A stretch of DNA of 64,000 nt, from contig JAXJLD010000133.1 of NCBI GenBank assembly GCA_036297385.1, positions 28,127 to 92,126 of the forward strand. Reading direction: 5' to 3'. Made by a program: the position numbers and the translations under genes. Below are positions 8,537-17,002 of this stretch, piece after piece. Origin of the DNA: Ventricola sp036297385 (GTDB lineage Bacteria > Bacillota > Clostridia > Christensenellales > Aristaeellaceae). A model generated the notes under the pieces. It was not told where the DNA came from and did no database searches. It was given only the letters and a program-made list of their open reading frames with translations. Numbering within the stretch: the first letter of the stretch is position 1; every line of letters starts with the position of its first letter.

Positions 8537-9781
8537 ATGAACGCGAAGAGAGGGTATGCCAATTACATTACGGCGCTGTTTTTGCTGATTCTGGGCATGA
8601 AAACGCTGGACGGTGCAGGTCTCACCTATATGTCGGAGAAGCTCATGGATCAACTGCGCATGAGCAGCGGGCAATACTCCAAATTGAGCGCCTATTACTA
8701 CCTGTCGTACAGCCTATCCTGTATTCTGGCGGGGATGATTGCCTCGCACATCCCGCAAAGAAAGATTCTGATTGCTGTGATGACCATTGCAGTCGGTGTG
8801 ATTTCGATTTGTACATCCATGGTGACAACCTATGCGCAGTTGGTGATGTGCCGCTTGGCAACGGGGCTGTTTCAGGGCGGCTCGATGTCGTATATGTTGG
8901 CTATCATTGCCAAGAACCTTGTGGAAAATGAGTATGGAATGAGGTCAGGCGTCATCAATTTGGGATCGTCCCTGATTTCGCTGTTCATTGGCCCGATCTA
9001 TTACTATTACATGGCCGAGCATTTTCGATGGAATACAGCCTATCTGCTGACAGGATCGGTCATTCTTGCGCTGGGCGTGGTTTGTCTGTTGACGGTGCGG
9101 GAGGTTCATGTGCAGACACAGCACCAGAGCAGCAGCGCTGTCGGAGAAACCGTGAAGGAGTGTTTCCATTCGCGCGTGTTCATGATGTGCTTTTTCATTG
9201 GGATTCTGGAAACGGTTTCCAATTTGTCCATCAGTGTCTTTCGCCCGCTTTACTATACGGAGGTCATGGGCTACGACTCTGCGAAAAAAGCGCTGTTTAT
9301 TTCCGCCGGGGGCATGGCGTATCTGCCCGTTGCGCTGATCGTACCGATGCTGGCAGACCGTTTTCCAGTACAGCGCGTGATGTTGGCAACCTTTGTGCTG
9401 GCATGGATTGCGCCGGCTGCCGTGCTGTTCTTTCCGGGAACGGAGCTTTCCGCCGTGCTGTTGGCAGCGCTGGGCGGAGTAGGTGGGGCAACGGTGACAC
9501 TGTTCACCTACATGATTCCGCGGTACGCGCTGCCGGAACGCCTGCATGGCTTCTCAAATGGCGTCATATTGGGGGTCGCCTGCCTGATCGGCGGTACGGC
9601 TGCACCGGCGATACTGGGCGATCTGGTGGACAGGTATGGATGGTCGATTTCGCAGGCAATCAGCGTGACGGCAGGAACCTATTTGGTGTGTATGATGCTA
9701 TCGGCATTTTTGCGCATGCGGCCATATGCACGGTCCCAAGAATTGGGACAAAAATCAAGACGGGAAGTGAAAAATATATGA
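8537..9781 (+). CDS. Major facilitator superfamily transporter
   Basis: The 414-residue protein has about twelve hydrophobic segments, an MFS-type loop (ASHIPQRKILI) between helices 2 and 3, and no cytoplasmic domain. The start is ATG 8537 with AAGGAG at 8524-8529; a small hairpin (CCAGCC/GGCTGG, 8508-8523) precedes it. The substrate cannot be read; the closest general resemblance is to nitrate/organic-anion-type MFS carriers, weakly. It lies 34 bases after the importer and its stop overlaps the start of the next small gene (ATGA), so all are probably one operon. Confidence 0.85.
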   Translation: MNAKRGYANYITALFLLILGMKTLDGAGLTYMSEKLMDQLRMSSGQYSKLSAYYYLSYSLSCILAGMIASHIPQRKILIAVMTIAVGVISICTSMVTTYAQLVMCRLATGLFQGGSMSYMLAIIAKNLVENEYGMRSGVINLGSSLISLFIGPIYYYYMAEHFRWNTAYLLTGSVILALGVVCLLTVREVHVQTQHQSSSAVGETVKECFHSRVFMMCFFIGILETVSNLSISVFRPLYYTEVMGYDSAKKALFISAGGMAYLPVALIVPMLADRFPVQRVMLATFVLAWIAPAAVLFFPGTELSAVLLAALGGVGGATVTLFTYMIPRYALPERLHGFSNGVILGVACLIGGTAAPAILGDLVDRYGWSISQAISVTAGTYLVCMMLSAFLRMRPYARSQELGQKSRREVKNI

Positions 9782-9999
9782 CGTGGCTGGAACAGGCGAA
9801 GCACAGACGCAGACTGCGGCAGGAGCAGCGGCGCGAGATTGACAGGAAGGTGGCACGCGGATTTGAGCAGGGCATCAAACTGGAGAAGGGTGATCTATTC
9901 GCCATTGTCATCGCGGGTCTGTTCAATTTTGTGATGCCGATTATGCTGCTGATTGGGGCAATATGCGGGATGGCCTATCTCTGGGTGATGTGCTTCTAA
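9778..9999 (+). CDS. Small membrane protein, 73 residues, unknown function
   Basis: ATG 9778 overlaps the MFS stop codon by four bases, which argues for real coupled translation. The first 40 residues are basic and highly charged (HRRRLRQEQRREIDRK), the last 30 form one hydrophobic segment ending in a short Cys-Phe tail. I do not recognise the family. By position it may be an accessory subunit of the MFS carrier or of the preceding importer; this is inference. Confidence 0.6.
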   Translation: MTWLEQAKHRRRLRQEQRREIDRKVARGFEQGIKLEKGDLFAIVIAGLFNFVMPIMLLIGAICGMAYLWVMCF

Positions 10000-10062
10000 C
10001 CAGAACCGAATCATAGGAGAAACGACGCCCCACAGAGGGGCATAGAAGAGGAGAGATGTAAC

Positions 10063-10413
10063 ATGATTCGCAAAAAGGATGACAAGCTGACGGTAACCAA
10101 GCCTGCACCGTTTGACGGAAAGGGTGAGATCACTGTGCGCAGCCTGCTCACTGGGCCGCAGGAAATGAGCGAGAAAGGGCGCGTCTTTGCGCATACAACG
10201 GTGTACCCCGGATCGGAAATCGGATATCATATCCACATGGGGGACAGCGAAACTTACTATATTTTGAGCGGCACCGGGATGTATGACGATAATGGCCGCA
10301 AGGTGCTGGTGACAGCAGGAGATGTGACCTATACGGCGCCCGGAGAGGGGCATGGCATAGCGTGCGTGGGTGAAGAACCTGTGGAGATGATTGCGCTCAT
10401 CCTGTACGCCTGA
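10063..10413 (+). CDS. Cupin-domain protein
   Basis: The 116-residue protein is a single cupin barrel: YHIHMGDSETYYILSG forms the first metal-binding motif (two His, one Glu) and GDVTYTAPGEGHGI the second, with its His. These small cupins bind a metal and act as isomerases, dioxygenases or small-molecule sensors; the reaction is not determinable. GAGGAGAG precedes ATG 10063, and a short GC-rich hairpin (10027-10041) lies in the gap. It sits in the transporter cluster, perhaps acting on an imported compound. Confidence 0.85.
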   Translation: MIRKKDDKLTVTKPAPFDGKGEITVRSLLTGPQEMSEKGRVFAHTTVYPGSEIGYHIHMGDSETYYILSGTGMYDDNGRKVLVTAGDVTYTAPGEGHGIACVGEEPVEMIALILYA

Positions 10414-10447
10414 CAAGACGGAAGATGCGGCAACGGAGGCACGGACG

Positions 10448-11281
10448 ATGGTGTATCTGACTCTGGCGGTGGTCAGCAGTATGCTGGTTTCCGTCATCAT
10501 GCGTGTCAGCGAACGGTATATTCACAATAACATCAGCATGTTGGCATCGAATTATATCATGTGCATCGTGCTGGCTGCCCTCTGTGCGGGGAAACTATTC
10601 CCGGTGGAGGAAGCAGGTTTTTTCCGCAGCGTGGGTTTGGGGGCGATTAGCGGCTTGTTCTATATGGGCAGCTTTATGCTGCTGCAATGGAACACGCGCC
10701 GGAACGGAATCGTGCTGTCCTCCTTGTTCATGAAGCTGGGCGTGATGGTGCCTACGCTGATGTCCATCCTCATTTTTCATGAGGTTCCACGTTGGGTGCA
10801 GGTGGCGGGCATGGTCATTGCCGTCGGTGCGGTGGTGCTGATGAACCTGGAAAAGGGCGAGGGAAAGGCAGCCAGCGGCGCAGGGCTTGTGTTTTTGCTG
10901 CTGGCGGGCGGTGCAACGGACGGGATGTCCAAAGTATATGAAGAGCTTGGAATGCCGGCGCTCAAAAACCAATTTCTGCTGTATACCTTTATGGCAGCGT
11001 TTGTGCTGTGCGTGCTGGCGGGAAGGATTCAAAAACAGGGCTGGAGCAGGCAAGATGTGGCCTTTGGCTTGCTGATTGGCATACCCAACTATGGCGCTGC
11101 GCGCTTTTTGCTGCTCTCGCTGTCGGAAATACCAGCGATGATTGCCTATCCGACATACAGCGTAGCGTCTATTGTGCTGGTTACGCTAGTGGGAATAGCA
11201 GTCTTTCATGAAAGGCTCGGCAGACGGCAGAAGGTGGCGATGCTGATGATTTTTGCAGCGCTTGTCCTGCTCAATATGTGA
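10448..11281 (+). CDS. DMT-superfamily (EamA-like) transporter
   Basis: The 277-residue protein has about ten short hydrophobic helices in two halves, the layout of drug/metabolite transporters. ATG 10448 is used because GGAGG (10435-10439) is 8 bases upstream; upstream in-frame codons overlap the cupin. The second half is the better conserved part, with a lysine/arginine-rich end (FHERLGRRQKVAML) typical of the family. The substrate is unknown. It is the last gene of the cluster; a terminator follows. Confidence 0.82.
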   Translation: MVYLTLAVVSSMLVSVIMRVSERYIHNNISMLASNYIMCIVLAALCAGKLFPVEEAGFFRSVGLGAISGLFYMGSFMLLQWNTRRNGIVLSSLFMKLGVMVPTLMSILIFHEVPRWVQVAGMVIAVGAVVLMNLEKGEGKAASGAGLVFLLLAGGATDGMSKVYEELGMPALKNQFLLYTFMAAFVLCVLAGRIQKQGWSRQDVAFGLLIGIPNYGAARFLLLSLSEIPAMIAYPTYSVASIVLVTLVGIAVFHERLGRRQKVAMLMIFAALVLLNM

Positions 11282-11308
11282 ACATGCCGATCGACACAGC
11301 GCGAAGCC

Positions 11309-11337
11309 TTTACGGAAAAATGGAAATGTGATATAAT
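11309..11337 (+). promoter_or_regulatory. Promoter for ftsK, directly before a terminator hairpin
   Basis: TTTACG (11309-11314) and a perfect TATAAT (11332-11337) are 17 bases apart. The next base begins the terminator hairpin of the upstream gene, so a transcript from this promoter would start inside the 5' arm and not form the complete stem. Confidence 0.6.
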
Positions 11338-11371
11338 AATCTGCCTGAATTTGCTCAGGCAGATTGTTTTT
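11338..11371 (+). terminator. Intrinsic terminator after the DMT transporter gene
   Basis: Stem 11338-11348 pairs perfectly with 11355-11365 around a 6-base loop, followed by GTTTTT. It lies about 57 bases after the transporter stop codon. Confidence 0.85.
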
Positions 11372-11420
11372 GCATGAAAGCGGTGCGCAGGCACGCGCTA
11401 GAAATATCAGGAGGGAGCAA

Positions 11421-14400
11421 ATGGCCAGAAAGGCGGCGCAGAAGGGCGCAAAAAGTAAGAAAAGGGTAAGCGGAAAGCGCGGTTCGGCTGGGCGAAAGCG
11501 GGGACACAGCCGCAGCAGCGTCGATCCGCGCGGCGTGGCGGGCATTGTCATCCTGTGTGTGGGCTTGTTGGCGCTGTTCAGCCAGTTCATTCCGTCTGGA
11601 GGAGGCCTGATTAACTGGGCAACGATGCTGACCCGCGGTCTGGGCGGCACGCTGTGCCTGCTGCTGCCGGTGGTGCTGTGCTGGGCGGGCGTGACGCTGG
11701 TGTTCTTTTCCAGCGGCCGCCTGAGCCTCCGCTCCATGATCTGCGGTGCACTCGTTTTCTGGTTTGTAGAGACCATGCTCCAGCTCTTTGAGATCGGCAC
11801 GGTGACTTCCGCCATCTTTGCCGATGGGCAGGAGGCGACCTACGGTGCGTTCCTGATGCGTTCCTATAAGAATGCTGTGCTGACGTGCAAGGGCGGCGGC
11901 CTGATTGGCGCGCTGCTGGCGTGGCCGCTGTATACGGCGCTGGATGTGTGGGGCGCGGTGATCGTGCTGATCTTCGCCTGCACCATCGTGCTGATGGTGT
12001 TCACAGGCGTGACGTTTACGGGCGTGGGGATGTACCTGAGCGAGCTGCTGGATGATCTGCGCACTTCGCATAGCGAGCACAAGGAGGAGCGGCAGGCGCT
12101 GCGGGAGCGGCGCGAGGAGGAAGCGCTTCGCCGGGAAACGGAGCAGGCCGAGAAGCGCGAGGCGCGGCGCATCGAGCGCGAGCGCCAAGCGGAACAGGAA
12201 CGGCGCGAAGCTGAGCAGCAGGCACGGCAGCAGGCCGAGGAGATCGAGGAAGAACCCGAACCGCAGGAGCGCCCGACACGCAAGAGAAAGACCAAGCCGG
12301 TGCTGGAGGTGGTGCGGACGCAGCCGCCGCAGGAGGATATGCCGCCCATCCAGACGGCGAGCCCCAGACGGCAGAGCGCACCGCGCAGGCGGACGAATAT
12401 CCGGGAGGATATGCCGCTGTACATCGAGAGAGACGATGAATTCACGCGGGAGAGCATCGATCTGCGCACGGAGCCGCGTGGCCCGCGGCGCAGGCACAGC
12501 TTCACCATGCAGGAGGCTGAGCAAGCGTTCCTGTATGGCATGGACAGCGAGACGGAAGAACCGAGCGCAGCGTATGACGGGCAGTATGCGGCGGATTACG
12601 CGCCGCAGCCGCAGGACGCAGCGCCGCAATGGCAGATGGAGCAGGCTGCCGAACCGGAGCAGGACTGGACTGCGGCAACGGAATCCGTGGAACCGACGGA
12701 GGAAGAGCTGGAGCCGGAGGACGACGGCGCACCCTTCTGGAAGGACAACCCGGATATGGCTATCGAGCAATGGGCATCTCAGCCGCAGGACGACGAGGTG
12801 ATCGTGCGCGATGCAGAGGAGGACACGCTGGATGATGAGCCGGACGAGGTGCCGGAAGAAGCGTGGACGCCGCCGGTGCGCAGGGCAGAGGAACCGGCGC
12901 GTGTGACGGGCAACGGCATGGGCGAGGGTTCCACGCCGCTGTCGCGCTCCATTGCGGCGGCACAGGCAGCGGCCATGCGTGATGTGCCTCGGGCACAGAA
13001 TGTGCTGGCAGCGCAGGAGACGCAGAATACGCCGATCGTGCAGCTCCGCGGCACGCGCCCGGACGGCACGCCGATGGTGATGTCCAAGCGGGATACGCAT
13101 GAAGCGCCGAAGGTGGAAGGCCCGGCCTATGTCTATCCGCCGATTGACCTGCTCGACCGAACGAGCAGCACGCAGGACCCGAACCTGAACGCCAAGATTC
13201 AGGCGGGCGCGAGCAAGCTGCTTGCCACGCTGGAGAGCTTTGGCGTTCAGGCAAAGCTGACACACGTGACGCACGGCCCGGCCATCACGCGTTATGAGCT
13301 TCAGCCTGCGCCGGGCGTGAAGGTCTCGCGCATCGTGAATCTGGTGGACGATATCGCGCTGAACATGGCGGCGGAGGGCGTGCGCATTGAAGCACCGATT
13401 CCCGGCAAACCGGCGGTCGGCATCGAGATCCCGAATGAAAAGACCGAGATGGTCTCCCTGCGCGATGTGCTGGAAAGCCCCGAAATGAAGCGCGAGCATT
13501 CGCCCACGGCGGTCGCGCTGGGCAAGGGCATTTCCGGTGCGCCGGTGGTGGCGGACATGGCCAAGATGCCTCATGTGCTGATTGCAGGCGCGACGGGTTC
13601 CGGTAAGTCCGTGTGCATCAACACCATCATCAACTCCATCATCTATCACGCCTCGCCCAAGGAGGTGCGGCTGATCCTGATCGACCCGAAGGTGGTCGAG
13701 CTGTCGGTGTACAACGGGATTCCGCACCTGCTGGTGCCGGTTGTCACCGATCCAAAGAAGGCGTCTGCGGCGCTGAGCTGGGCGGTGGTGGAGATGGAGC
13801 ACCGCTACAAGCGCTTTGAGACGATGGGCGTGCGCAATATCAAGGGTTACAACGCGGCGATTGGGCCGGACGAAGAGCCGATGAGCAAGATCATCGTCAT
13901 CATCGACGAGCTGGCCGACCTGATGATGGTTGCCCCCGGCGAGGTGGAGGAATCCATCTGCCGTCTGGCGCAGCTTGCGCGTGCGGCAGGCATCCATCTG
14001 GTCATCGCCACGCAGCGTCCGTCGGTCAATGTCATCACGGGCGTCATCAAGGCGAACATCCCGAGCCGTATCGCGTTTGCAGTGTCCAGCCAGATCGACA
14101 GCCGCACCATCCTCGATTCCGGCGGCGCGGAAAAGCTGCTGGGCAAGGGCGATATGCTCTATGCACCGCAGGGTGCGGGCAAGCCCACGCGCGTACAGGG
14201 CTGCTTCGTCTCCGACGACGAGGTGCAGCGCATCGTGGACTTTGTGCGCGGCAAGCACGAGGCGGCCTACAACGAGGATGTGATTGAACAGATGAACGCC
14301 GCGGCGGACGAGGAGAAGGCGTCCGGCGGCGATGCGCCTGCCAGCGGAGAGCCGGTGGACGAGATGCTCAGCAAGGCCATTGAGCTGGCTATTGACGCGG

Positions 14401-14579
14401 GGCAGGTGTCCATCAGTATGCTTCAGCGCAGGCTGCGCGTGGGCTATGCGCGCGCGGGGCGGCTGGTCGATGAGATGACGCAGCGCGGTATTACTGCCGA
14501 GGCTGAGGGGCCGACCAAGCCGCGCACGGTGCTCATTTCCCGTGAGGAATGGCGGCGGATGCAGGAAAACCAGGAGTAA
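11421..14579 (+). CDS. ftsK: FtsK/SpoIIIE-family DNA translocase
   Basis: The 1052-residue protein pumps chromosomal DNA at the division or sporulation septum. Four hydrophobic helices occupy about residues 35-210. A long charged linker (about 215-590) follows, rich in Glu, Arg and Gln and clearly longer than in B. subtilis SpoIIIE. The RecA-like motor has Walker A GATGSGKS at about 722-729 and Walker B IIVIIDELADL. The C-terminal gamma domain (about 985-1052, SMLQRRLRVGYARAGRLVDEM) reads directional DNA motifs. ATG 11421 follows AGGAGGGAG; a TTG further upstream overlaps the terminator. Whether it serves division (SftA/FtsK) or spore chromosome transfer (SpoIIIE) cannot be decided from sequence. 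Confidence 0.95.
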   Translation: MARKAAQKGAKSKKRVSGKRGSAGRKRGHSRSSVDPRGVAGIVILCVGLLALFSQFIPSGGGLINWATMLTRGLGGTLCLLLPVVLCWAGVTLVFFSSGRLSLRSMICGALVFWFVETMLQLFEIGTVTSAIFADGQEATYGAFLMRSYKNAVLTCKGGGLIGALLAWPLYTALDVWGAVIVLIFACTIVLMVFTGVTFTGVGMYLSELLDDLRTSHSEHKEERQALRERREEEALRRETEQAEKREARRIERERQAEQERREAEQQARQQAEEIEEEPEPQERPTRKRKTKPVLEVVRTQPPQEDMPPIQTASPRRQSAPRRRTNIREDMPLYIERDDEFTRESIDLRTEPRGPRRRHSFTMQEAEQAFLYGMDSETEEPSAAYDGQYAADYAPQPQDAAPQWQMEQAAEPEQDWTAATESVEPTEEELEPEDDGAPFWKDNPDMAIEQWASQPQDDEVIVRDAEEDTLDDEPDEVPEEAWTPPVRRAEEPARVTGNGMGEGSTPLSRSIAAAQAAAMRDVPRAQNVLAAQETQNTPIVQLRGTRPDGTPMVMSKRDTHEAPKVEGPAYVYPPIDLLDRTSSTQDPNLNAKIQAGASKLLATLESFGVQAKLTHVTHGPAITRYELQPAPGVKVSRIVNLVDDIALNMAAEGVRIEAPIPGKPAVGIEIPNEKTEMVSLRDVLESPEMKREHSPTAVALGKGISGAPVVADMAKMPHVLIAGATGSGKSVCINTIINSIIYHASPKEVRLILIDPKVVELSVYNGIPHLLVPVVTDPKKASAALSWAVVEMEHRYKRFETMGVRNIKGYNAAIGPDEEPMSKIIVIIDELADLMMVAPGEVEESICRLAQLARAAGIHLVIATQRPSVNVITGVIKANIPSRIAFAVSSQIDSRTILDSGGAEKLLGKGDMLYAPQGAGKPTRVQGCFVSDDEVQRIVDFVRGKHEAAYNEDVIEQMNAAADEEKASGGDAPASGEPVDEMLSKAIELAIDAGQVSISMLQRRLRVGYARAGRLVDEMTQRGITAEAEGPTKPRTVLISREEWRRMQENQE

Positions 14580-14643
14580 GCGAGAATATAAATAAGATTG
14601 AGCGCCTGCTGCAGCGGGCGGCCGAAGGAAAGGAAGACCACCG

Positions 14644-15906
14644 ATGAAGTTTACGAAGACGCCAGTCAAGGGTATGTGTGATATGCTCCCCTCCGATATG
14701 CGCCTGCGCGAGCGCGTGCTGTCCATGATTAAAAAGAGCTACGGCCAGTACGGCTTTATGCAGATTGAAACGCCGATTGTGGAACACATCGAGAACCTGA
14801 CCAGCAAGCAGGGCGGCGACAACGAGAAGCTGATTTTCAAGGTCATGAAGCGCGGCGCGGATTTGCAGCGCGCCATCGCCAAGGGCGACGGCGAATACGC
14901 CGACAACGGCCTGCGCTATGACCTGACGCTGCCGCTGGCGCGCTATTACGCCTGCAACAAGGAGAAGCTCCCCTCTCCGTTCAAGGCGCTGCAGATGGGC
15001 AACGTCTACCGCGCGGACAATCCGCAGAAGGGGCGTTTCCGCCAGTTTACGCAGTGCGACATCGACATTCTGGGCGATGACAGCAATCTGGCGGAGATTG
15101 AGCTGATTACGGCTACCGCCTCGATGCTCACGCAGATCTTTGCGGAGATTGGCGTGACGGATTTCACCATCCACATCAACGACCGCCGCATTCTCAGCGC
15201 TGTGGCGCTGTGCGCGGGCTTCAAAGAGGAGGATATCGGTTCCGTCCTCATCAGCCTTGACAAGTTCGATAAGATCGGGCTGGAGGGCATTGAGAAGGAG
15301 CTGATGGAAAACGGCTTTGACGAGGCGATGGTGAAGCGGTATCTGGCGGTGTACAGCGCGGCGCAGACCGGTATGCCGATCGAGGCGTTCTGCCGGGAGA
15401 TCGACGAGGCGTATCTGCCGCAGGCGGTCAAGCAGAATCTGGCGGACATCATCGACAGCGTGACCCCGGTGCTCGCCGAGGGCGTGAAGCTGGTCTTTGA
15501 CCCGACGCTGGTGCGCGGCATGGGCTACTACACCGGCCCGATTTTTGAAATTACCATGGACGGCTACAACTTCTCCATTGCGGGCGGCGGCCGCTATGAC
15601 AAGATGATCGGCAAGTTCTCCGGGCAGGATGTGCCGGCAAGCGGCTTCTCCATCGGCTTTGAACGCATTGTAACCATTCTCAAAGACCATATGCAGGATG
15701 CGAGCAAGCTGCCGGAAGGCTCTGTGGCGTATCTGGTGGGCAATCGCGTGCCGGTGGCGCGTAAGGCCGAGGTGCTTGCGCAGGCGCGCAAGCTGCGTGA
15801 GGATGGCACGGTGGTGACGGTGCTGCCCATGGCCAAGAACATGAAGCATCAGATTGGACTGCTGGAAGCCGAGGGCTATACGCGGTTTGAAAAGATTTAC
15901 GAGTAA
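14644..15906 (+). CDS. hisS: Histidyl-tRNA synthetase
   Basis: The 420-residue class II synthetase charges tRNA-His. Visible are motif 2 (YRADNPQKGRFRQFTQCDID), the histidine-binding motif RGMGYYTGPIFEI and motif 3 with GGGRYD and GFSIGFERI. The wording DLTLPLARYYACN and FKALQMGNVYRADNPQ resembles the longer catalytic-domain type also found in eukaryotic HisRS. The C-terminal anticodon-binding domain is short: it stops at FEKIYE, where the family usually continues some 30-40 residues through a GxxE segment. No continuation in another frame is apparent. HisZ, a paralogue without synthetase activity, is less likely because the histidine motif is intact. Confidence 0.88.
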   Translation: MKFTKTPVKGMCDMLPSDMRLRERVLSMIKKSYGQYGFMQIETPIVEHIENLTSKQGGDNEKLIFKVMKRGADLQRAIAKGDGEYADNGLRYDLTLPLARYYACNKEKLPSPFKALQMGNVYRADNPQKGRFRQFTQCDIDILGDDSNLAEIELITATASMLTQIFAEIGVTDFTIHINDRRILSAVALCAGFKEEDIGSVLISLDKFDKIGLEGIEKELMENGFDEAMVKRYLAVYSAAQTGMPIEAFCREIDEAYLPQAVKQNLADIIDSVTPVLAEGVKLVFDPTLVRGMGYYTGPIFEITMDGYNFSIAGGGRYDKMIGKFSGQDVPASGFSIGFERIVTILKDHMQDASKLPEGSVAYLVGNRVPVARKAEVLAQARKLREDGTVVTVLPMAKNMKHQIGLLEAEGYTRFEKIYE

Positions 15907-15947
15907 AGCGTACAACGATTGCGCAGGATAGAGCAAAGGAGCAGAGC

Positions 15948-16352
15948 ATGACCAACAAGGGGATTGTCAAGGCGGTCAACGGGGAGATGCTGACCATTGA
16001 GTTTGAGCGCCACGAGGCGTGCGGCGACTGCCATGCCTGTATGCATGGCAGCACAAACTGCGCCAAGCACACCATCACGCTGCGCGGCAAGGCAGATGTC
16101 GGCGATGAAATCGTGGTGGAGATGGATGAATCACACGTCATGGCGGCCTCTGCGACGGCGTATCTGATTCCGTTTGCAGGCTTTATGGTCGGACTGCTGG
16201 GCAGTTATGCAGCCGGATTGTCCGAGCCGCTGATGGCGCTTTGCGCGGTGGGCGGTACGGCGATTGCCTATGTCGTGATGCGTGCGCTGGACCCGCGGCT
16301 TTCCAAGGGCCGCTGGGAACATAAGATCGTCTCCGTCAGCAAACCGAAATAA
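15948..16352 (+). CDS. SoxR-reducing system protein RseC/MucC family
   Basis: The 134-residue protein has the RseC layout: a small N-terminal domain with a Cys cluster (ACGDCHACMHGSTNC, about residues 24-38), two TM helices (about 66-84 and 89-107) and a basic cytoplasmic tail. In E. coli RseC works with the Rnf-like complex to reduce SoxR; in Clostridia its role is less clear but redox-related. It is placed between hisS and a thioredoxin, which fits a thiol/redox role. AAGGAG precedes ATG 15948. Confidence 0.82.
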   Translation: MTNKGIVKAVNGEMLTIEFERHEACGDCHACMHGSTNCAKHTITLRGKADVGDEIVVEMDESHVMAASATAYLIPFAGFMVGLLGSYAAGLSEPLMALCAVGGTAIAYVVMRALDPRLSKGRWEHKIVSVSKPK

Positions 16353-16384
16353 AGAAGTATGTCCGAAACAGGAGGAAATGAAGC

Positions 16385-16699
16385 ATGACTATGCATTTTG
16401 ACGCGACGTCCTTTGATGCGGCGATTGCGGGCGAGCAGCCGGTGCTCGTGGATTTCTGGGCAACGTGGTGCGGCCCGTGCCGGATGATCGCGCCGGTGAT
16501 CGAGGAGATCGCGGCGGAGTTTGACGGCAAGGCCGTTGTGGGCAAGGTGGATGTGGATGAGGAGCCTGGGCTGGCACAGCGCTTTGGCGTCATGAGCATC
16601 CCGACGCTCATCGTATTCAAGAATGGCAAGGCGGTGGAGCAGGCCGTCGGCGCACGCGGCAAGGCCGATGTGGCGGCGATGCTCAGCCGTCACCTGTAA
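16385..16699 (+). CDS. trxA: Thioredoxin
   Basis: The 104-residue protein is a complete thioredoxin fold with the active site WCGPC (Cys29 and Cys32), FWATW before it and the cis-Pro segment SIPTLIVFKNG. It reduces cytoplasmic protein disulfides. AGGAGG lies 8 bases before ATG 16385. It ends the redox pair with the RseC-like gene and is followed at once by a terminator. Confidence 0.95.
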   Translation: MTMHFDATSFDAAIAGEQPVLVDFWATWCGPCRMIAPVIEEIAAEFDGKAVVGKVDVDEEPGLAQRFGVMSIPTLIVFKNGKAVEQAVGARGKADVAAMLSRHL

Positions 16700-16707
16700 G
16701 GCAGAAG

Positions 16708-16731
16708 GCGTCCGGTTTTCCGGACGCTTTT
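16708..16731 (+). terminator. Intrinsic terminator after trxA
   Basis: Perfect 8-bp stem 16708-16715 with 16720-16727, TTTT loop, then TTTT and another T-rich stretch. It lies 8 bases after the stop codon. Confidence 0.9.
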
Positions 16732-17002
16732 GCTTTTGTCCGGTGTGCGTGGGGCGGCTTGATACAGGGGAGAACAAGGGAGAGGGCGCAGCGAAGCGCT
16801 TTGCGGGGCATGGAAAACAGCAGAAGGCTTGTGAAAAAAACAGCGAAGGAATCGAAAGGTTTCTCTTTTATTGGATGACCAGTTGTGTTATAATCAAACT
16901 GAATACTGTGCCTCTTTGGGTGCATCGTTGATTCGGAGCGTCTGGCTCGACTTGCGGACGGCTCTTGGAGCATAAAAGAAAACGAGAGGAGGAGGGAGGA
17001 AC
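16732..17002 (+). promoter_or_regulatory. Leader of rnj with extended -10 promoter
   Basis: This 270-base gap has no convincing gene. An extended -10 element, TG-T-TATAAT, is at 16886-16894 without a good -35, about 110 bases before the RNase J start. A long GA-rich ribosome-binding region (GAGGAGGAGGGAGG, 16985-16998) precedes ATG 17003. Confidence 0.5.

Noticed and set aside
12052..12801. Arg/Ser-rich frame inside the ftsK linker
   Set aside because: A frame-shifted reading of the charged FtsK linker; no start signal and no independent conservation evidence.
14580..14643. Possible terminator between ftsK and hisS
   Set aside because: CGCCTGCTGCAGCGGGCG can pair only in part, with no T-run; probably a chance GC-rich repeat.
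11355..14726. A 1123-codon minus-strand frame opposite ftsK
   Set aside because: It is Arg/His/Leu-rich and low in complexity, an antisense image of ftsK codon bias, and matches no family.
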